Positions 16,604 to 25,473 of a stretch of 64,000 nt of DNA are shown here, piece by piece. The DNA is from Pseudomonas sp. GR 6-02 (lineage in GTDB: Bacteria > Pseudomonadota > Gammaproteobacteria > Pseudomonadales > Pseudomonadaceae), in assembly GCF_001655615.1 (NCBI RefSeq), contig NZ_CP011567.1, positions 1,993,001 to 2,057,000 on the forward strand. The letters run 5' to 3'. Below the pieces are notes generated by a model. The model saw only the letters and a program-made list of their open reading frames with translations, did no database searches and was not told where the DNA came from. Within the stretch, counting starts at the first letter, position 1; every line of letters begins with the position of its first letter. The translations under genes and the position numbers were made by a program.

Positions 16604-17656
16604 ATGCAATTCTTCGACGATTCCCTGCACCCGGAAAACATGGAAAAGGTGGTCATCACCGTGGCCCCGTATGGCCCCGAGTGGATGCCGGAAGACTTTC
16701 CCGAAGACATCCCGTTGACCATGGATGAGCAGGTGCAGAAAGCGGTCGATTGTTATGAGGCGGGTGCCACGGTTTTGCACCTGCACGTGCGCGAACTGGA
16801 CGGCAAGGGTTCCAAGCGTCTGTCCAAGTTCAACGAGTTGATCGCCGGTGTGCGTGAAGCCGTGCCGGACATGATCATCCAGGTTGGTGGTTCGATTTCT
16901 TTCGCACCCGAAAGCGATGGTGAAGAGGCCAAGTGGCTGTCTGACGACACTCGCCACATGCTCGCGGAGCTGACGCCAAAACCGGATCAGGTCACGGTGG
17001 CTATCAACACCACCCAGATGAACATCATGGAGCTGCTGTATCCGGAATACCTGGAAGGTACGTCCCTGGCCAACCCTGCCTATCAGGCGGCCTACAGCGA
17101 AATGACCGTACCGGCAGGCCCGGCCTGGGTCGCCGAACACCTCAAGCGCCTGATGGACAACGGCATCCAGCCGCATTTCCAACTGACCGGCATGCATGCC
17201 ATGGAGACCCTTGAACGCCTGGTTCGCAAAGGCGTGTACAGGGGGCCGTTGAACCTGACCTGGATTGGCATCGGTGGTGGTTTCGATGGCCCCAATCCGT
17301 TCAACTTCTTCAACTTCATCCATCGCGCGCCGGACGGTTGCACTCTGACCGCCGAATCGCTGCTCAAGAACGTACTGCCGTTCAATACCATGGCGCTGGC
17401 GATGGGGCTGCACCCTCGCGTGGGGATTGAAGACACGATCATTGATCAGAAGGGCAAGCGTTTCAGCTCGGTGCAGCAAATCGAGCAAACCGTACGCATT
17501 GCCCATGAACTGGGTCGCGAAATCGCCACCGGTAAAGAAGCTCGCGAGATCTATCGCATCGGTGTGCAGTACCCAAGCATCGAAGAAACCCTGTTGGCCA
17601 ATGGCATGGCCCCCAACCGCAAGGCTGGACAAAAAGGTGTGCCGCAACGCGGCTGA
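16604..17656 (+). CDS. BKACE family beta-keto acid cleavage enzyme (DUF849)
   Basis: 350 residues. The zinc-binding motif TVLHLHVRE (His59, His61) is diagnostic of BKACE enzymes, which split a beta-keto acid with acetyl-CoA to give acetoacetate and a new CoA ester; members act on 3-keto-5-aminohexanoate, dehydrocarnitine and others. Further family stretches are VGGSISF, FQLTGMHAMETLERLV and NLTWIGIGGGFDGPNPFN. The ATG is preceded by AGGAG at six bases. The central position in the cluster makes it the likely carbon-carbon cleavage step. Confidence 0.9.
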   Translation: MQFFDDSLHPENMEKVVITVAPYGPEWMPEDFPEDIPLTMDEQVQKAVDCYEAGATVLHLHVRELDGKGSKRLSKFNELIAGVREAVPDMIIQVGGSISFAPESDGEEAKWLSDDTRHMLAELTPKPDQVTVAINTTQMNIMELLYPEYLEGTSLANPAYQAAYSEMTVPAGPAWVAEHLKRLMDNGIQPHFQLTGMHAMETLERLVRKGVYRGPLNLTWIGIGGGFDGPNPFNFFNFIHRAPDGCTLTAESLLKNVLPFNTMALAMGLHPRVGIEDTIIDQKGKRFSSVQQIEQTVRIAHELGREIATGKEAREIYRIGVQYPSIEETLLANGMAPNRKAGQKGVPQRG

Positions 17657-17756
17657 TCGACTGATCGGCAGACGAAGCGGGCGGTTAAACGCCTCCCGCT
17701 CGCTGCATGGCAACACGCTTGATAACAACAATAAAACGAAGCTTTGAGGAGGCTGC

Positions 17757-19088
17757 ATGGCCTTTCACCCAATCGCCGCAGACGATGACGACGGCAGTGG
17801 CGTCGGCGTTGCGCGCAAGTATGCCTGGATCGTCTTCGCACTGACGTTCGGCCTGCTGATTTCCGATTACATGTCGCGTCAGGTACTGAATGCGGTGTTC
17901 CCGATGCTCAAGGGCGAGTGGGCCCTGAGCGACGGTCAGCTCGGTCTGCTCAGTGGCGTTGTCGCCCTGATGGTCGGCCTGCTCACCTTCCCCTTGTCGT
18001 TGTTGGCGGATCGCTTCGGTCGGGTCAAGAGCCTGGCGTTGATGGCGCTGTTGTGGAGCCTGGCCACACTGGGCTGCGCGTTGGCGCAGGACTACCAGCA
18101 GATGTTTATCGCCCGCTTCATGGTGGGGGTCGGTGAGGCGGCCTATGGCAGCGTCGGCATCGCGGTGGTGATTTCGGTGTTTCCCAAACACATGCGTGCA
18201 ACGCTGGCCAGTGCCTTCATGGCGGGCGGCATGTTTGGCTCGGTATTAGGCATGGCGCTGGGCGGTGCCATCGCCGCCAAACTGGGCTGGCGCTGGTCGT
18301 TCGCCGGCATGGCGCTGTTCGGCCTGCTGCTGGCGGTGCTTTACCCGATCATCGTCAAGGAAGCACGCATTGCTCCGCAACGTGCCGCGCAGGCGGCGAA
18401 CAAGGCGGCTGCCGCGGTCAAGCGTCCGCTACGTACGCTGTTTTCCAGCCGCTCGGTGATCGCTGCCTACATCGGCAGTGGCTTGCAACTGTTCGTCGGC
18501 GGCACCGTGATCGTGTGGATGCCCAGCTACCTCAATCGTTATTACGACATGGCCACGGACAAGGCGGGCGGCGTCGCGGCGATCATCGTGCTGTGCAGCG
18601 GCGCGGGGATGATCCTGTGCGGCATGCTCAGCGATCGACTGTGTCGCCCTTCGCCGGAGCGCAAAGTCGCTTTGGCCATCGCCTATTGCCTGGGCAGTTG
18701 TCTGCTGTTGTCGACGGCCTTCGCCCTGCCGCCAGGGCCTGTGCAATTGGTGCTGATCTGCCTGGGGATGTTGATTGCCGCCGGCACGACCGGTCCTTGC
18801 GGAGCCATGGTTGCCAACCTGACCCATTACTCGGTCCATGGCACGGCCTTCGCCACGCTGACCTTGGCCAACAACATGCTGGGGCTGGCGCCTGGGCCGT
18901 TCATCACCGGCCGGGTGTCCGACCTCATCGGCTTGCAGGCGGCTTTTCAAATGGTGCCACTGGTCAGTATCGCGGCAGCGGCCGTGTTCTTTTACGCCAA
19001 GTGTCATTACCACAAGGACATGGCCCGGCTTCAGGGCGAGCAAGTCCACGATTCGATTGGCAAAGCGGTGTTAGAGGTGAAGTTGTGA
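17757..19088 (+). CDS. Major facilitator superfamily transporter
   Basis: 443 residues with about twelve membrane helices. MFS motif A is present as LLADRFGRVKSLAL after helix 2, and the N-half has IARFMVGVGEAAYGSVG. It begins with an acidic cytoplasmic tail (AADDDDGSG). Probably the uptake system for the compound processed by the neighbouring dioxygenase and BKACE. GAGGAG precedes the ATG; the stop overlaps the next start (GTGA). Confidence 0.85.
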   Translation: MAFHPIAADDDDGSGVGVARKYAWIVFALTFGLLISDYMSRQVLNAVFPMLKGEWALSDGQLGLLSGVVALMVGLLTFPLSLLADRFGRVKSLALMALLWSLATLGCALAQDYQQMFIARFMVGVGEAAYGSVGIAVVISVFPKHMRATLASAFMAGGMFGSVLGMALGGAIAAKLGWRWSFAGMALFGLLLAVLYPIIVKEARIAPQRAAQAANKAAAAVKRPLRTLFSSRSVIAAYIGSGLQLFVGGTVIVWMPSYLNRYYDMATDKAGGVAAIIVLCSGAGMILCGMLSDRLCRPSPERKVALAIAYCLGSCLLLSTAFALPPGPVQLVLICLGMLIAAGTTGPCGAMVANLTHYSVHGTAFATLTLANNMLGLAPGPFITGRVSDLIGLQAAFQMVPLVSIAAAAVFFYAKCHYHKDMARLQGEQVHDSIGKAVLEVKL

Positions 19089-19765
19089 GTGGTCGTTTAC
19101 GTATTGATGTGTTTTTCGATTTCATCTGCCCCTGGTGCCTGATCGGCAAGCGCCAACTTGCGCGCGCGCAAGACCTGCTGCGTGTCCGGCAACCCGGCGT
19201 GGAAATCACCACGGTGTGGCACGGGGTGCAATTGCTGCCGCAGCTGCCGGCACAGGGTGAACCCTTTGTCGATTTTTACCTCAAGCGCCTGGGCAGTCTT
19301 AAAGCCGTAGCGATGCGCCTGGCCCAGGTGCAGCAGGCTGCGATGGCGGTGGGCGTGCCCATCGATTTGAGTCGTATCGTCCGCATGCCCAATACCGCCG
19401 ACGCCCATCGCTTGCTGGAGCGTGCGAGGGTGCTCGGCAATAGCGCCCAATGCGATGTTTTGCTTGAGCGTTTGTTCGCTGCTTACTTCCAGCTCCAGGG
19501 ATCAGAGAGCGGTGAGGATCTGGGCTGCCAGGAGACCTTGCTTGCCATCGCCCGGTCGTGTGGCTTCGACCCTGATGCCATGGCCTCCTGCCTGCAAGGC
19601 GACGGCGATCCTTACATTGGCAACGAGGCGGGAGCCGCCAGCGGCGTGCCCAGTTTTCAGTTCGATGGTCGCCTGACAGTGGTGGGCGCTCAGCCTGCCG
19701 AGGCGCTATTTGACGCCATGTGCGAAGCCTTGCTCGACAGTCATCGCGCGCGGCAACCGGCATGA
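19085..19765 (+). CDS. DsbA-family (FrnE/HCCA isomerase-like) oxidoreductase
   Basis: 226 residues. The CPWC motif (Cys15, Cys18) in FDFICPWCLIGKRQL lies at the N-terminus of a thioredoxin fold with a long helical insert, and the C-terminal GVPSFQFDGRLTVVGAQP carries the cis-proline region. There is no signal peptide, so it is cytoplasmic. FrnE-like proteins act in thiol or glutathione-linked steps. The GTG at 19085 overlaps the MFS stop, implying coupled translation. Confidence 0.82.
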   Translation: MSGRLRIDVFFDFICPWCLIGKRQLARAQDLLRVRQPGVEITTVWHGVQLLPQLPAQGEPFVDFYLKRLGSLKAVAMRLAQVQQAAMAVGVPIDLSRIVRMPNTADAHRLLERARVLGNSAQCDVLLERLFAAYFQLQGSESGEDLGCQETLLAIARSCGFDPDAMASCLQGDGDPYIGNEAGAASGVPSFQFDGRLTVVGAQPAEALFDAMCEALLDSHRARQPA

Positions 19766-20088
19766 GTCTTCGAATCCCCGTGCCCGCTGGAAAACTCCCG
19801 CCGGCAGGCGGTCGTGCGCTGTTCGAATGCGATGGTAAAAGCCTGGCGTTATTCAACATCGAAGGAGACCTGTTCGCCATTGACGACAGTTGCCCGCACC
19901 AGGGCGCCTCGTTGTGTGGCGGGCGCCTTGAGGGGCGGGTGATCCAGTGCTGCGCCCATGGCCTGCGCTTCGATCTGCGCAGCGGTTACTTGCTCAATTC
20001 AACCCAGGTCAAAGTTGCCAACTATCCGGTCGAGACAATTGACGGCCAGGCATTCATCGTCATCGCTTGCGAGGAGCCCGCGCCATGA
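19762..20088 (+). CDS. Rieske [2Fe-2S] ferredoxin-like protein
   Basis: 108 residues made of one Rieske domain. Cluster ligands are Cys44/His46 in SCPHQGASL and Cys63/His66 in CCAHGLRFDLRSG. Such stand-alone Rieske proteins pass electrons to oxygenases. Its ATG overlaps the previous stop and its own stop overlaps the YeiH start, so it belongs to the operon. No partner reductase is in the cluster. Confidence 0.88.
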   Translation: MSLRIPVPAGKLPPAGGRALFECDGKSLALFNIEGDLFAIDDSCPHQGASLCGGRLEGRVIQCCAHGLRFDLRSGYLLNSTQVKVANYPVETIDGQAFIVIACEEPAP

Positions 20089-21095
20089 ACGCTATCGCGC
20101 TTACCCGTATCCACAGCCGAACGCGCGAATTGGCGCCAGGCTTTATCGTCAGCTTGATCGTGGCGGCCGCCGCGTCCTTTTTGTCCGAGCACTACGGTGC
20201 GCCGGTGATGCTGTTTGCCTTGCTGTTGGGCATGGCGCTGAACTTCCTGGCCAGTGAGGGTGCCTGCAAGGCTGGCATCGAATTCACTGCACGCACTGTG
20301 TTGCGCATTGGCGTGGCCTTGCTCGGCATGCGCATCACCCTTGAGCAGATTGCCGCGCTGGGCTGGAAGCCTGTGGCGCTGGTGGTGATTCTGGTGGTGG
20401 TGACGATCGGCGTCTCGGTGATCGCGGCCAAGGCGATGGGGTTTCAGCGCTTGTTCGGCATGCTCACCGGCGGGGCCACTGCGATTTGTGGTGCTTCGGC
20501 GGCGTTGGCGCTGGCGGCGGCGTTGCCCAATCATCCACAGAAAGAACGTGCGACGTTGTTCACGGTGATCGGGGTGTCGGCGCTGTCGACCCTGGCAATG
20601 ATCGTGTACCCGATGATTGCCAATTGGCTGTCGTTGTCGCCGCAAGTGGCGGGGGTGTTCCTGGGGGCGACCATCCACGATGTCGCCCAGGTCGTCGGCG
20701 CTGGTTACAGCCTGTCGACCGAGACCGGCGATACCGCCACGGTGGTCAAGTTGATGCGGGTGGCGATGCTGCTGCCGGTGATCGTTTGTGCGGCGATGGT
20801 CACGCGTATGCAGGGTGCCGATCCGACCGGCAAGCGGCCACCGCTGCTACCGTGGTTCGCCGTCGGTTTTCTGCTGTTGGCCTGTATCAACAGCACCGGC
20901 TGGATCGCCCCGGTGGTGCAAGGTTCGGTCAATGAACTGTCGCGCTGGTGCCTGGTGGTTTCCATCAGCGCCCTGGGTATGAAGACTCAGCTCAAGGAGC
21001 TGGCGGCGGTCGGTATCAAACCCATTCTGCTGATGGTGGGGGAGACGGTGTTCCTGGTCGTGCTGGTGTTGCTGTTGCTGCGCTGGGGGCTGTAG
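20085..21095 (+). CDS. YeiH/UPF0324 family putative sulfate/sulfite exporter
   Basis: 336 residues, about ten membrane helices. Family stretches include LRIGVALLGMRITLEQI, GGATAICGASAALALAA and FLGATIHDVAQVVGAG. YeiH-type proteins are annotated as sulfate or sulfite exporters and are often found with sulfonate-degrading enzymes; experimental support is limited. ATG 20085 overlaps the preceding stop. Together with the TauD-type enzyme, it hints that the pathway releases sulfite. Confidence 0.85.
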   Translation: MNAIALTRIHSRTRELAPGFIVSLIVAAAASFLSEHYGAPVMLFALLLGMALNFLASEGACKAGIEFTARTVLRIGVALLGMRITLEQIAALGWKPVALVVILVVVTIGVSVIAAKAMGFQRLFGMLTGGATAICGASAALALAAALPNHPQKERATLFTVIGVSALSTLAMIVYPMIANWLSLSPQVAGVFLGATIHDVAQVVGAGYSLSTETGDTATVVKLMRVAMLLPVIVCAAMVTRMQGADPTGKRPPLLPWFAVGFLLLACINSTGWIAPVVQGSVNELSRWCLVVSISALGMKTQLKELAAVGIKPILLMVGETVFLVVLVLLLLRWGL

Positions 21096-21106
21096 GCACA
21101 CAAAAT

Positions 21107-21245
21107 CCTGTGGCGAGGGAGCTTGCTCCCGTTGGGGTGCGAAGCGGCCCCAAAACGCCTCGCCGCGTACTTTCTGAAAAAATGCAGTGGTCTTAAAAAA
21201 GGGGCTGCTTCGCACCCCAACGGGAGCAAGCTCCCTCGCCACAGG
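21107..21245. repeat. REP-type long inverted repeat
   Basis: Arms 21107-21151 and 21201-21245 (45 bases, one mismatch) are built on GTGGCGAGGGAGCTTGCTCC. The core unit is shared with repeats at 33527-33701 and 43967-44098. Confidence 0.85.
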
Positions 21246-21280
21246 ACTCTCGGCCGGTGTCACTGATACCGGTTCTTTTA

Positions 21281-21313
21281 CGGCGACTGTGCCAGCAGTC
21301 GCCGTTTTTTTTT
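21281..21313 (+). terminator. Intrinsic terminator of the 14.7-21.1 kb operon
   Basis: The stem CGGCGACTG/CAGTCGCCG with a six-base loop is followed by nine T residues, 185 bp after the YeiH stop and just before the convergent AraC gene. Confidence 0.9.
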
Positions 21314-21316
21314 GGC

Positions 21317-22369
21317 TCAGGTTTTTTGCGGTGCGGGCAGGGTGGTTGGGGCAGTCGGTGACTTGACGGTGTGTTTTTGTGCGCTGCGCCATGTAGCGGG
21401 CGGCATGCCGAACTGGGTGATGAACCAGCGTGTGAAGGAGCTCGCCATGGAGTAGCCGAGCATGTCGGCGATCCGGCCCAGCGAGTAATTCGGATTGTCC
21501 AGGTAGCGCAGCACCAGGTCGCGGCGCACGTCGTTGATCAGGTCGTTGAAGGCGCAGCCGTCGTCTTTGAGGCGGCGCTGCAGAGTCCGGACATTCATGC
21601 CCTGGGTCTGGGCGATCTGCTCGATGGTGGCGCGTCCCATCGGCAGCAGCAGGTAGATGGCTTTGCGCACCTCGAACAGTATCGACGGGCCTTCGTGGTT
21701 GAGCAGCGAGTCGAGGTAACTCTGGGCGTAGCGCGCCATGGCCGGGTCGGCATTGGGGTTGGTCATGTCGAGGCTGGCGTCGGAGCAGACAATGCCATTG
21801 AACTCACTGCCGAACTCCAGCGTGCAGCCGAACAGGCGGCGATGCAGTTGCAGGTTGTCCGGGGGCTGGTGCGTGAAGTTGACGCTGTAGGGGTGCCAGT
21901 GTGTACCGAGCAAGGCAGCGCACAGGCGGAACATGACCCCGATGGCCAGCTCAGTGGCCTGGCGGGAAGGCATTGGCGATTCAGTGACCACCTCCTCGCG
22001 AATGATCACCATCTTGTCGGCCTCTTCAATGAAGATGGCCAGCGAATCATTCATCAGGTGACGGTAATTCACCACGACCTGCAAGGCATCACGCAGCGTA
22101 CGTTGGTGGCTGAGGAGCAGGCTGACGACTCCGAAGTCCGAGAGCTGGCGCGACTCGGCCATGCTCAGGCCGAAATTCTGGCAGCCGCTGGCGGCGGCCG
22201 AGTCTTCCAGCAGGCGTACGGCGGCATCAATGGGAATGCGGTGTTCGGGCGCTTGCAGCAGGGCTTTGCTCAGGCCGACGCCGGCCAGTACATCGCGCGG
22301 GTTGAACCCCAGGTATTGAGTGACTTCCAGGTAGTTGGTCAAGACGGCGGCGCGAACAAGCTTGGGCAT
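21317..22369 (-). CDS. AraC-family regulator (OruR/ArgR-like, DUF4066-type N-terminus)
   Basis: 350 residues from the ATG at 22369. The N-terminal ligand-binding part has VLTNYLEVTQYLGFNPRDVL and FRLCAALLGTHWHPYSVNFTH. The C-terminal AraC domain has TIEQIAQTQGMNVRTLQRRL and SLGRIADMLGYSMASSFTRWF. It faces away from the hydrolase gene and converges on the catabolic operon; it could regulate either neighbour. Confidence 0.85.
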   Translation of the reverse strand: MPKLVRAAVLTNYLEVTQYLGFNPRDVLAGVGLSKALLQAPEHRIPIDAAVRLLEDSAAASGCQNFGLSMAESRQLSDFGVVSLLLSHQRTLRDALQVVVNYRHLMNDSLAIFIEEADKMVIIREEVVTESPMPSRQATELAIGVMFRLCAALLGTHWHPYSVNFTHQPPDNLQLHRRLFGCTLEFGSEFNGIVCSDASLDMTNPNADPAMARYAQSYLDSLLNHEGPSILFEVRKAIYLLLPMGRATIEQIAQTQGMNVRTLQRRLKDDGCAFNDLINDVRRDLVLRYLDNPNYSLGRIADMLGYSMASSFTRWFITQFGMPPATWRSAQKHTVKSPTAPTTLPAPQKT

Positions 22370-22725
22370 GCGAAAGTCTTTCCTGGGCCGGTTGCGATTC
22401 AAATGAGCGTGGCGACTATATCCAGCACATCAGCAATTGAACAGTTGCGAGGTTGTCGAGGGCGCTCGCTCAAATCTGTCCAGGATCACCTCCGTTGTCG
22501 TGGCGCAATCGACGCTCACCCGTTGATTACAGTGACCCGCAGAGAACCTGAGGGGATTTACGACCAATGGTCGCCGCGTGCCGATCCCTGGAAATTTGTC
22601 ATGAAAAGAAAAGTGCCTGACGTCCAATGAAAAGCGCTTCGGGTGGGCGCTCTTTAATGTCAGTCCTACAAAAAGCCCCTGGCCAATAGAGCCAGTCGAG
22701 TCATCGAGAAAGCGAAGGTGTTGAC
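22370..22725. other. Divergent promoter region between AraC regulator and hydrolase genes
   Basis: 356 bp of noncoding DNA. I see no clear repeat, terminator or RNA gene. It must hold the promoters of both divergent genes, but no confident -35/-10 pair could be chosen. Confidence 0.4.
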
Positions 22726-23292
22726 GTGGACAAACTGCAAACTGCCGCAACCGTTCTGATCGTACCGGGCCTGCGCGAGCACGTTGCCGAGCATTGGCAA
22801 ACGCTGCTTGAAGCCAGGTTGTGCAAGGTGCGCAGTGTGCCGCCGCAGGCAACCGACAAGCTCGATTGCGCCAAGCGGGTCGAAGCGATTCAACACCAGC
22901 TGGAGCAGATCGATGGGCCGGTGATTCTGGTGGCCCACAGCGCGGGCGTGTTGATGGTCGCACATTGGGCTGCGCAACACAGCCGGCCGATCAAGGGCGC
23001 GCTGCTGGCCACTCCTCCGGATCTCGATGCTGATTGGCCGCAAGGCTACCCATCCGCTGAAACCCTGCGTACCCAGGGTTGGAACCCCCTGCCAAAAGGG
23101 CCGCTGCCGTTCCGCAGTCTGGTGGCCGCCAGTACCAACGACCATCTCGCCAGCCTGGCCGCCGTCACTCAGCTGGCTGAAGGCTGGGGCAGTGAACTGC
23201 TCAACGTGGGCGACGCAGGTCATCTCAATCCGGCTGCAGGCTTTGGCCACTGGCCTCAAGCCGAAGCTCTCATCCTGGAGCTGGACCGCTAG
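22726..23292 (+). CDS. RBBP9/YdeN-family alpha/beta hydrolase
   Basis: 188 residues, short hydrolases of the RBBP9 type. The nucleophile is Ser72 in VAHSAGVLM, the acid Asp139 in STNDH and the base His166 in GDAGHLN, a full catalytic triad. The oxyanion start IVPGLREHVAEHWQ is typical. Natural substrates of this family are unknown. It starts at GTG 22726 after GAAGG. It precedes the DUF1302 operon by 127 bp. Confidence 0.85.
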   Translation: MDKLQTAATVLIVPGLREHVAEHWQTLLEARLCKVRSVPPQATDKLDCAKRVEAIQHQLEQIDGPVILVAHSAGVLMVAHWAAQHSRPIKGALLATPPDLDADWPQGYPSAETLRTQGWNPLPKGPLPFRSLVAASTNDHLASLAAVTQLAEGWGSELLNVGDAGHLNPAAGFGHWPQAEALILELDR

Positions 23293-23419
23293 TTCAGGCG
23301 CCGGGTGGCCCCCAGTCATCCGGCATTTGCCCTCATTCCTGAAAAACGCAAACCCCTGGAACAAGGGGGTGTGAGGGCGGCTGCGCTTAAAACAAATACA
23401 AAAAGGCGGAGACAACGCA

Positions 23420-25432
23420 ATGCACAACAATAAGAGTCACGGGTTCGCCCCCTCGCGATGCACCTTGTTGGCCTCGGCCATTCTGGGCGCCGCCGTGCCG
23501 GTCGCGCAGGCGGTCGAGCTGGACACAGGTAACCCGGACTGGACCGCGCGCCTGGATAACACCGTCAAGTACAACTACGGTGTGCGCACCGAAAGCGCCG
23601 ACAAGCGCCTGTTGGCGACGCCGAACAACAACGATGGCGACTACAATTTCCGCAAGGCCGGAACCAACATCACCAACCGCGTTGACCTGTTGACCGAAAT
23701 GGATGTGGTCTACAAGGACCACATGGGCTTTCGCGTCAGCGCCGCCAGTTGGTATGACAAGGCCTACGAGAACACCGGCTCCAATTCCAACCCGTTCGTC
23801 AATGGCAATGACGCAAGGTCGGGTCTGGTCGCCAACGATCCGCGCCTGGCCGGGGTCACGGGCGACAATGTCGGCAATGGCAGCCCCCACCTAAGCCACT
23901 ACGCCGAGCGTTACTACACCGGTCCTTCCGGCGAAATCCTCGATGCCTTCGTGTTCTACAGCACCGAAGTGGGCGAGGAGTCGCTGTTGAGCGTCAAGGC
24001 CGGTCAACACAACGTGTTCTGGGGCGAGACCATCCTCAACCCGGTGCACTCGATCAGCTACGGCCAGTCCGGGCTGGACCTGGCCAAACTGGCCGCCTCG
24101 CCGGGAACCGAAGCCAAGGAACTGTTCGTTCCGCGTAACCAGCTGTCGATGTCGTTCACCGTCAATCCCGAGTTGACCGTGGCCGCTCAGTACTTCCTCG
24201 ATTGGGATGCCGCCCGCCTGCCGGAAGCCGGTACTTACTATGGCGGCTCCGATCTGGTCGGCTTCGGTGCGCAGTCGTTCCTGCTGGGCAACACCAATGG
24301 CGTGGTGCCGGGCAGCCCGTTGGGTTGCGGTCTGGCACCCTGCAACAGTTTGACCAATGTGCGTCGCGGTCATGACCTGACGCCGGACAAGCGCGGCGAC
24401 TGGGGGGTAATGGCCAAGTGGTCGCCGGCCTGGCTGGATGGCACCCTCGGTGTTTACTACCGCAATACCTCGGAAATCCTGCCGCAAGCCTGGCTGAACG
24501 CCACCGGGCTGACGTCGGCCAATCCCAACGGCACCCCGCCTGCCGGCATGGTGCCGGCGGTGGTCAACACCCTCAATTCGTTGAGCACCAGCACCTATCA
24601 ACTGGCCTATGCCGACAACATTCAGATCTTTGGCCTGAGCCTGTCCAAGGATGTGCGCGGTATCAGTGTGGGTTCGGACCTTAACATTCGTCACAACATG
24701 CCGCTGGCCAGTATTCCGGCGATTGTCAGCTCGACCGGGCCGCAGGGTTTCGGCGCCGGTCTGGGCCTGCTGCCGGCCCGTACGGCGGCCACCGGTGTGA
24801 TCTATGACACCCCGCAAAAGGGCGACAGCCTGAGTGCCACCGGTGACACGTTGCACTGGACGCTCAACGGCCTGATGACATTCCCGAAAACACCGGTGTT
24901 CGATTCGGCCAGCCTGCTCGCCGAGTTGTACTACAGCAACCTGCTCAAGCTCGATAGCAAGAACGAAGCGCTCTACAAGGGCCAGGACACCTATCGCGGC
25001 ATCGACCAGCCGACCCGGGACAACTGGGGCATCGCGGTCAACTTCACACCGACCTGGTACCAGGTATTCCCGGGGGTCGATCTCAACGCCCCGATGTCCA
25101 TCAACGTCGGCCTCGCCGGCGTGTCACCGGTGTCCGGTGGCGGTGCCAAAGACACCGGCAACTATGCCTTGGGCGTGGGTGCCGTTGTGTACAACAAATA
25201 CTTCATCGACCTGAAGTACGTGGACTCCTTCGGCAAGACCGACAAGTGCGACGTCAGTGGTTTGAGCACCGGCGCGGCCAATGCCGGCAGCGGAGACGGC
25301 TCCACACCCAATGCCTTTAGCGGCAATGAAAACTACGCGTGTTACGGCGGTGGCTACTCGGCCTTCTCCGGTGGTGGTGCCACGACAGAGGACCGTGGCG
25401 CCGTTTACCTGACGATGAAAACCACTTTTTGA
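23420..25432 (+). CDS. DUF1302 family outer-membrane protein
   Basis: 670 residues with an N-terminal signal (to about AVPVAQA), then a DUF1302 beta-rich protein beginning VELDTGNPDWTARLDNTVKYNYG and ending in an aromatic residue (TMKTTF), as outer-membrane barrels do. Repeated alternation of aromatic and polar residues supports a barrel. DUF1302 genes nearly always sit with DUF1329, YCF48-like and RND genes and are thought to move hydrophobic compounds across the envelope. First gene of that operon; GGCGGAG precedes the ATG. Confidence 0.9.
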   Translation: MHNNKSHGFAPSRCTLLASAILGAAVPVAQAVELDTGNPDWTARLDNTVKYNYGVRTESADKRLLATPNNNDGDYNFRKAGTNITNRVDLLTEMDVVYKDHMGFRVSAASWYDKAYENTGSNSNPFVNGNDARSGLVANDPRLAGVTGDNVGNGSPHLSHYAERYYTGPSGEILDAFVFYSTEVGEESLLSVKAGQHNVFWGETILNPVHSISYGQSGLDLAKLAASPGTEAKELFVPRNQLSMSFTVNPELTVAAQYFLDWDAARLPEAGTYYGGSDLVGFGAQSFLLGNTNGVVPGSPLGCGLAPCNSLTNVRRGHDLTPDKRGDWGVMAKWSPAWLDGTLGVYYRNTSEILPQAWLNATGLTSANPNGTPPAGMVPAVVNTLNSLSTSTYQLAYADNIQIFGLSLSKDVRGISVGSDLNIRHNMPLASIPAIVSSTGPQGFGAGLGLLPARTAATGVIYDTPQKGDSLSATGDTLHWTLNGLMTFPKTPVFDSASLLAELYYSNLLKLDSKNEALYKGQDTYRGIDQPTRDNWGIAVNFTPTWYQVFPGVDLNAPMSINVGLAGVSPVSGGGAKDTGNYALGVGAVVYNKYFIDLKYVDSFGKTDKCDVSGLSTGAANAGSGDGSTPNAFSGNENYACYGGGYSAFSGGGATTEDRGAVYLTMKTTF

Positions 25433-25473
25433 TTCACCACTGGCTTACGCAAAGTAAGCAGGAGAATAACAAG

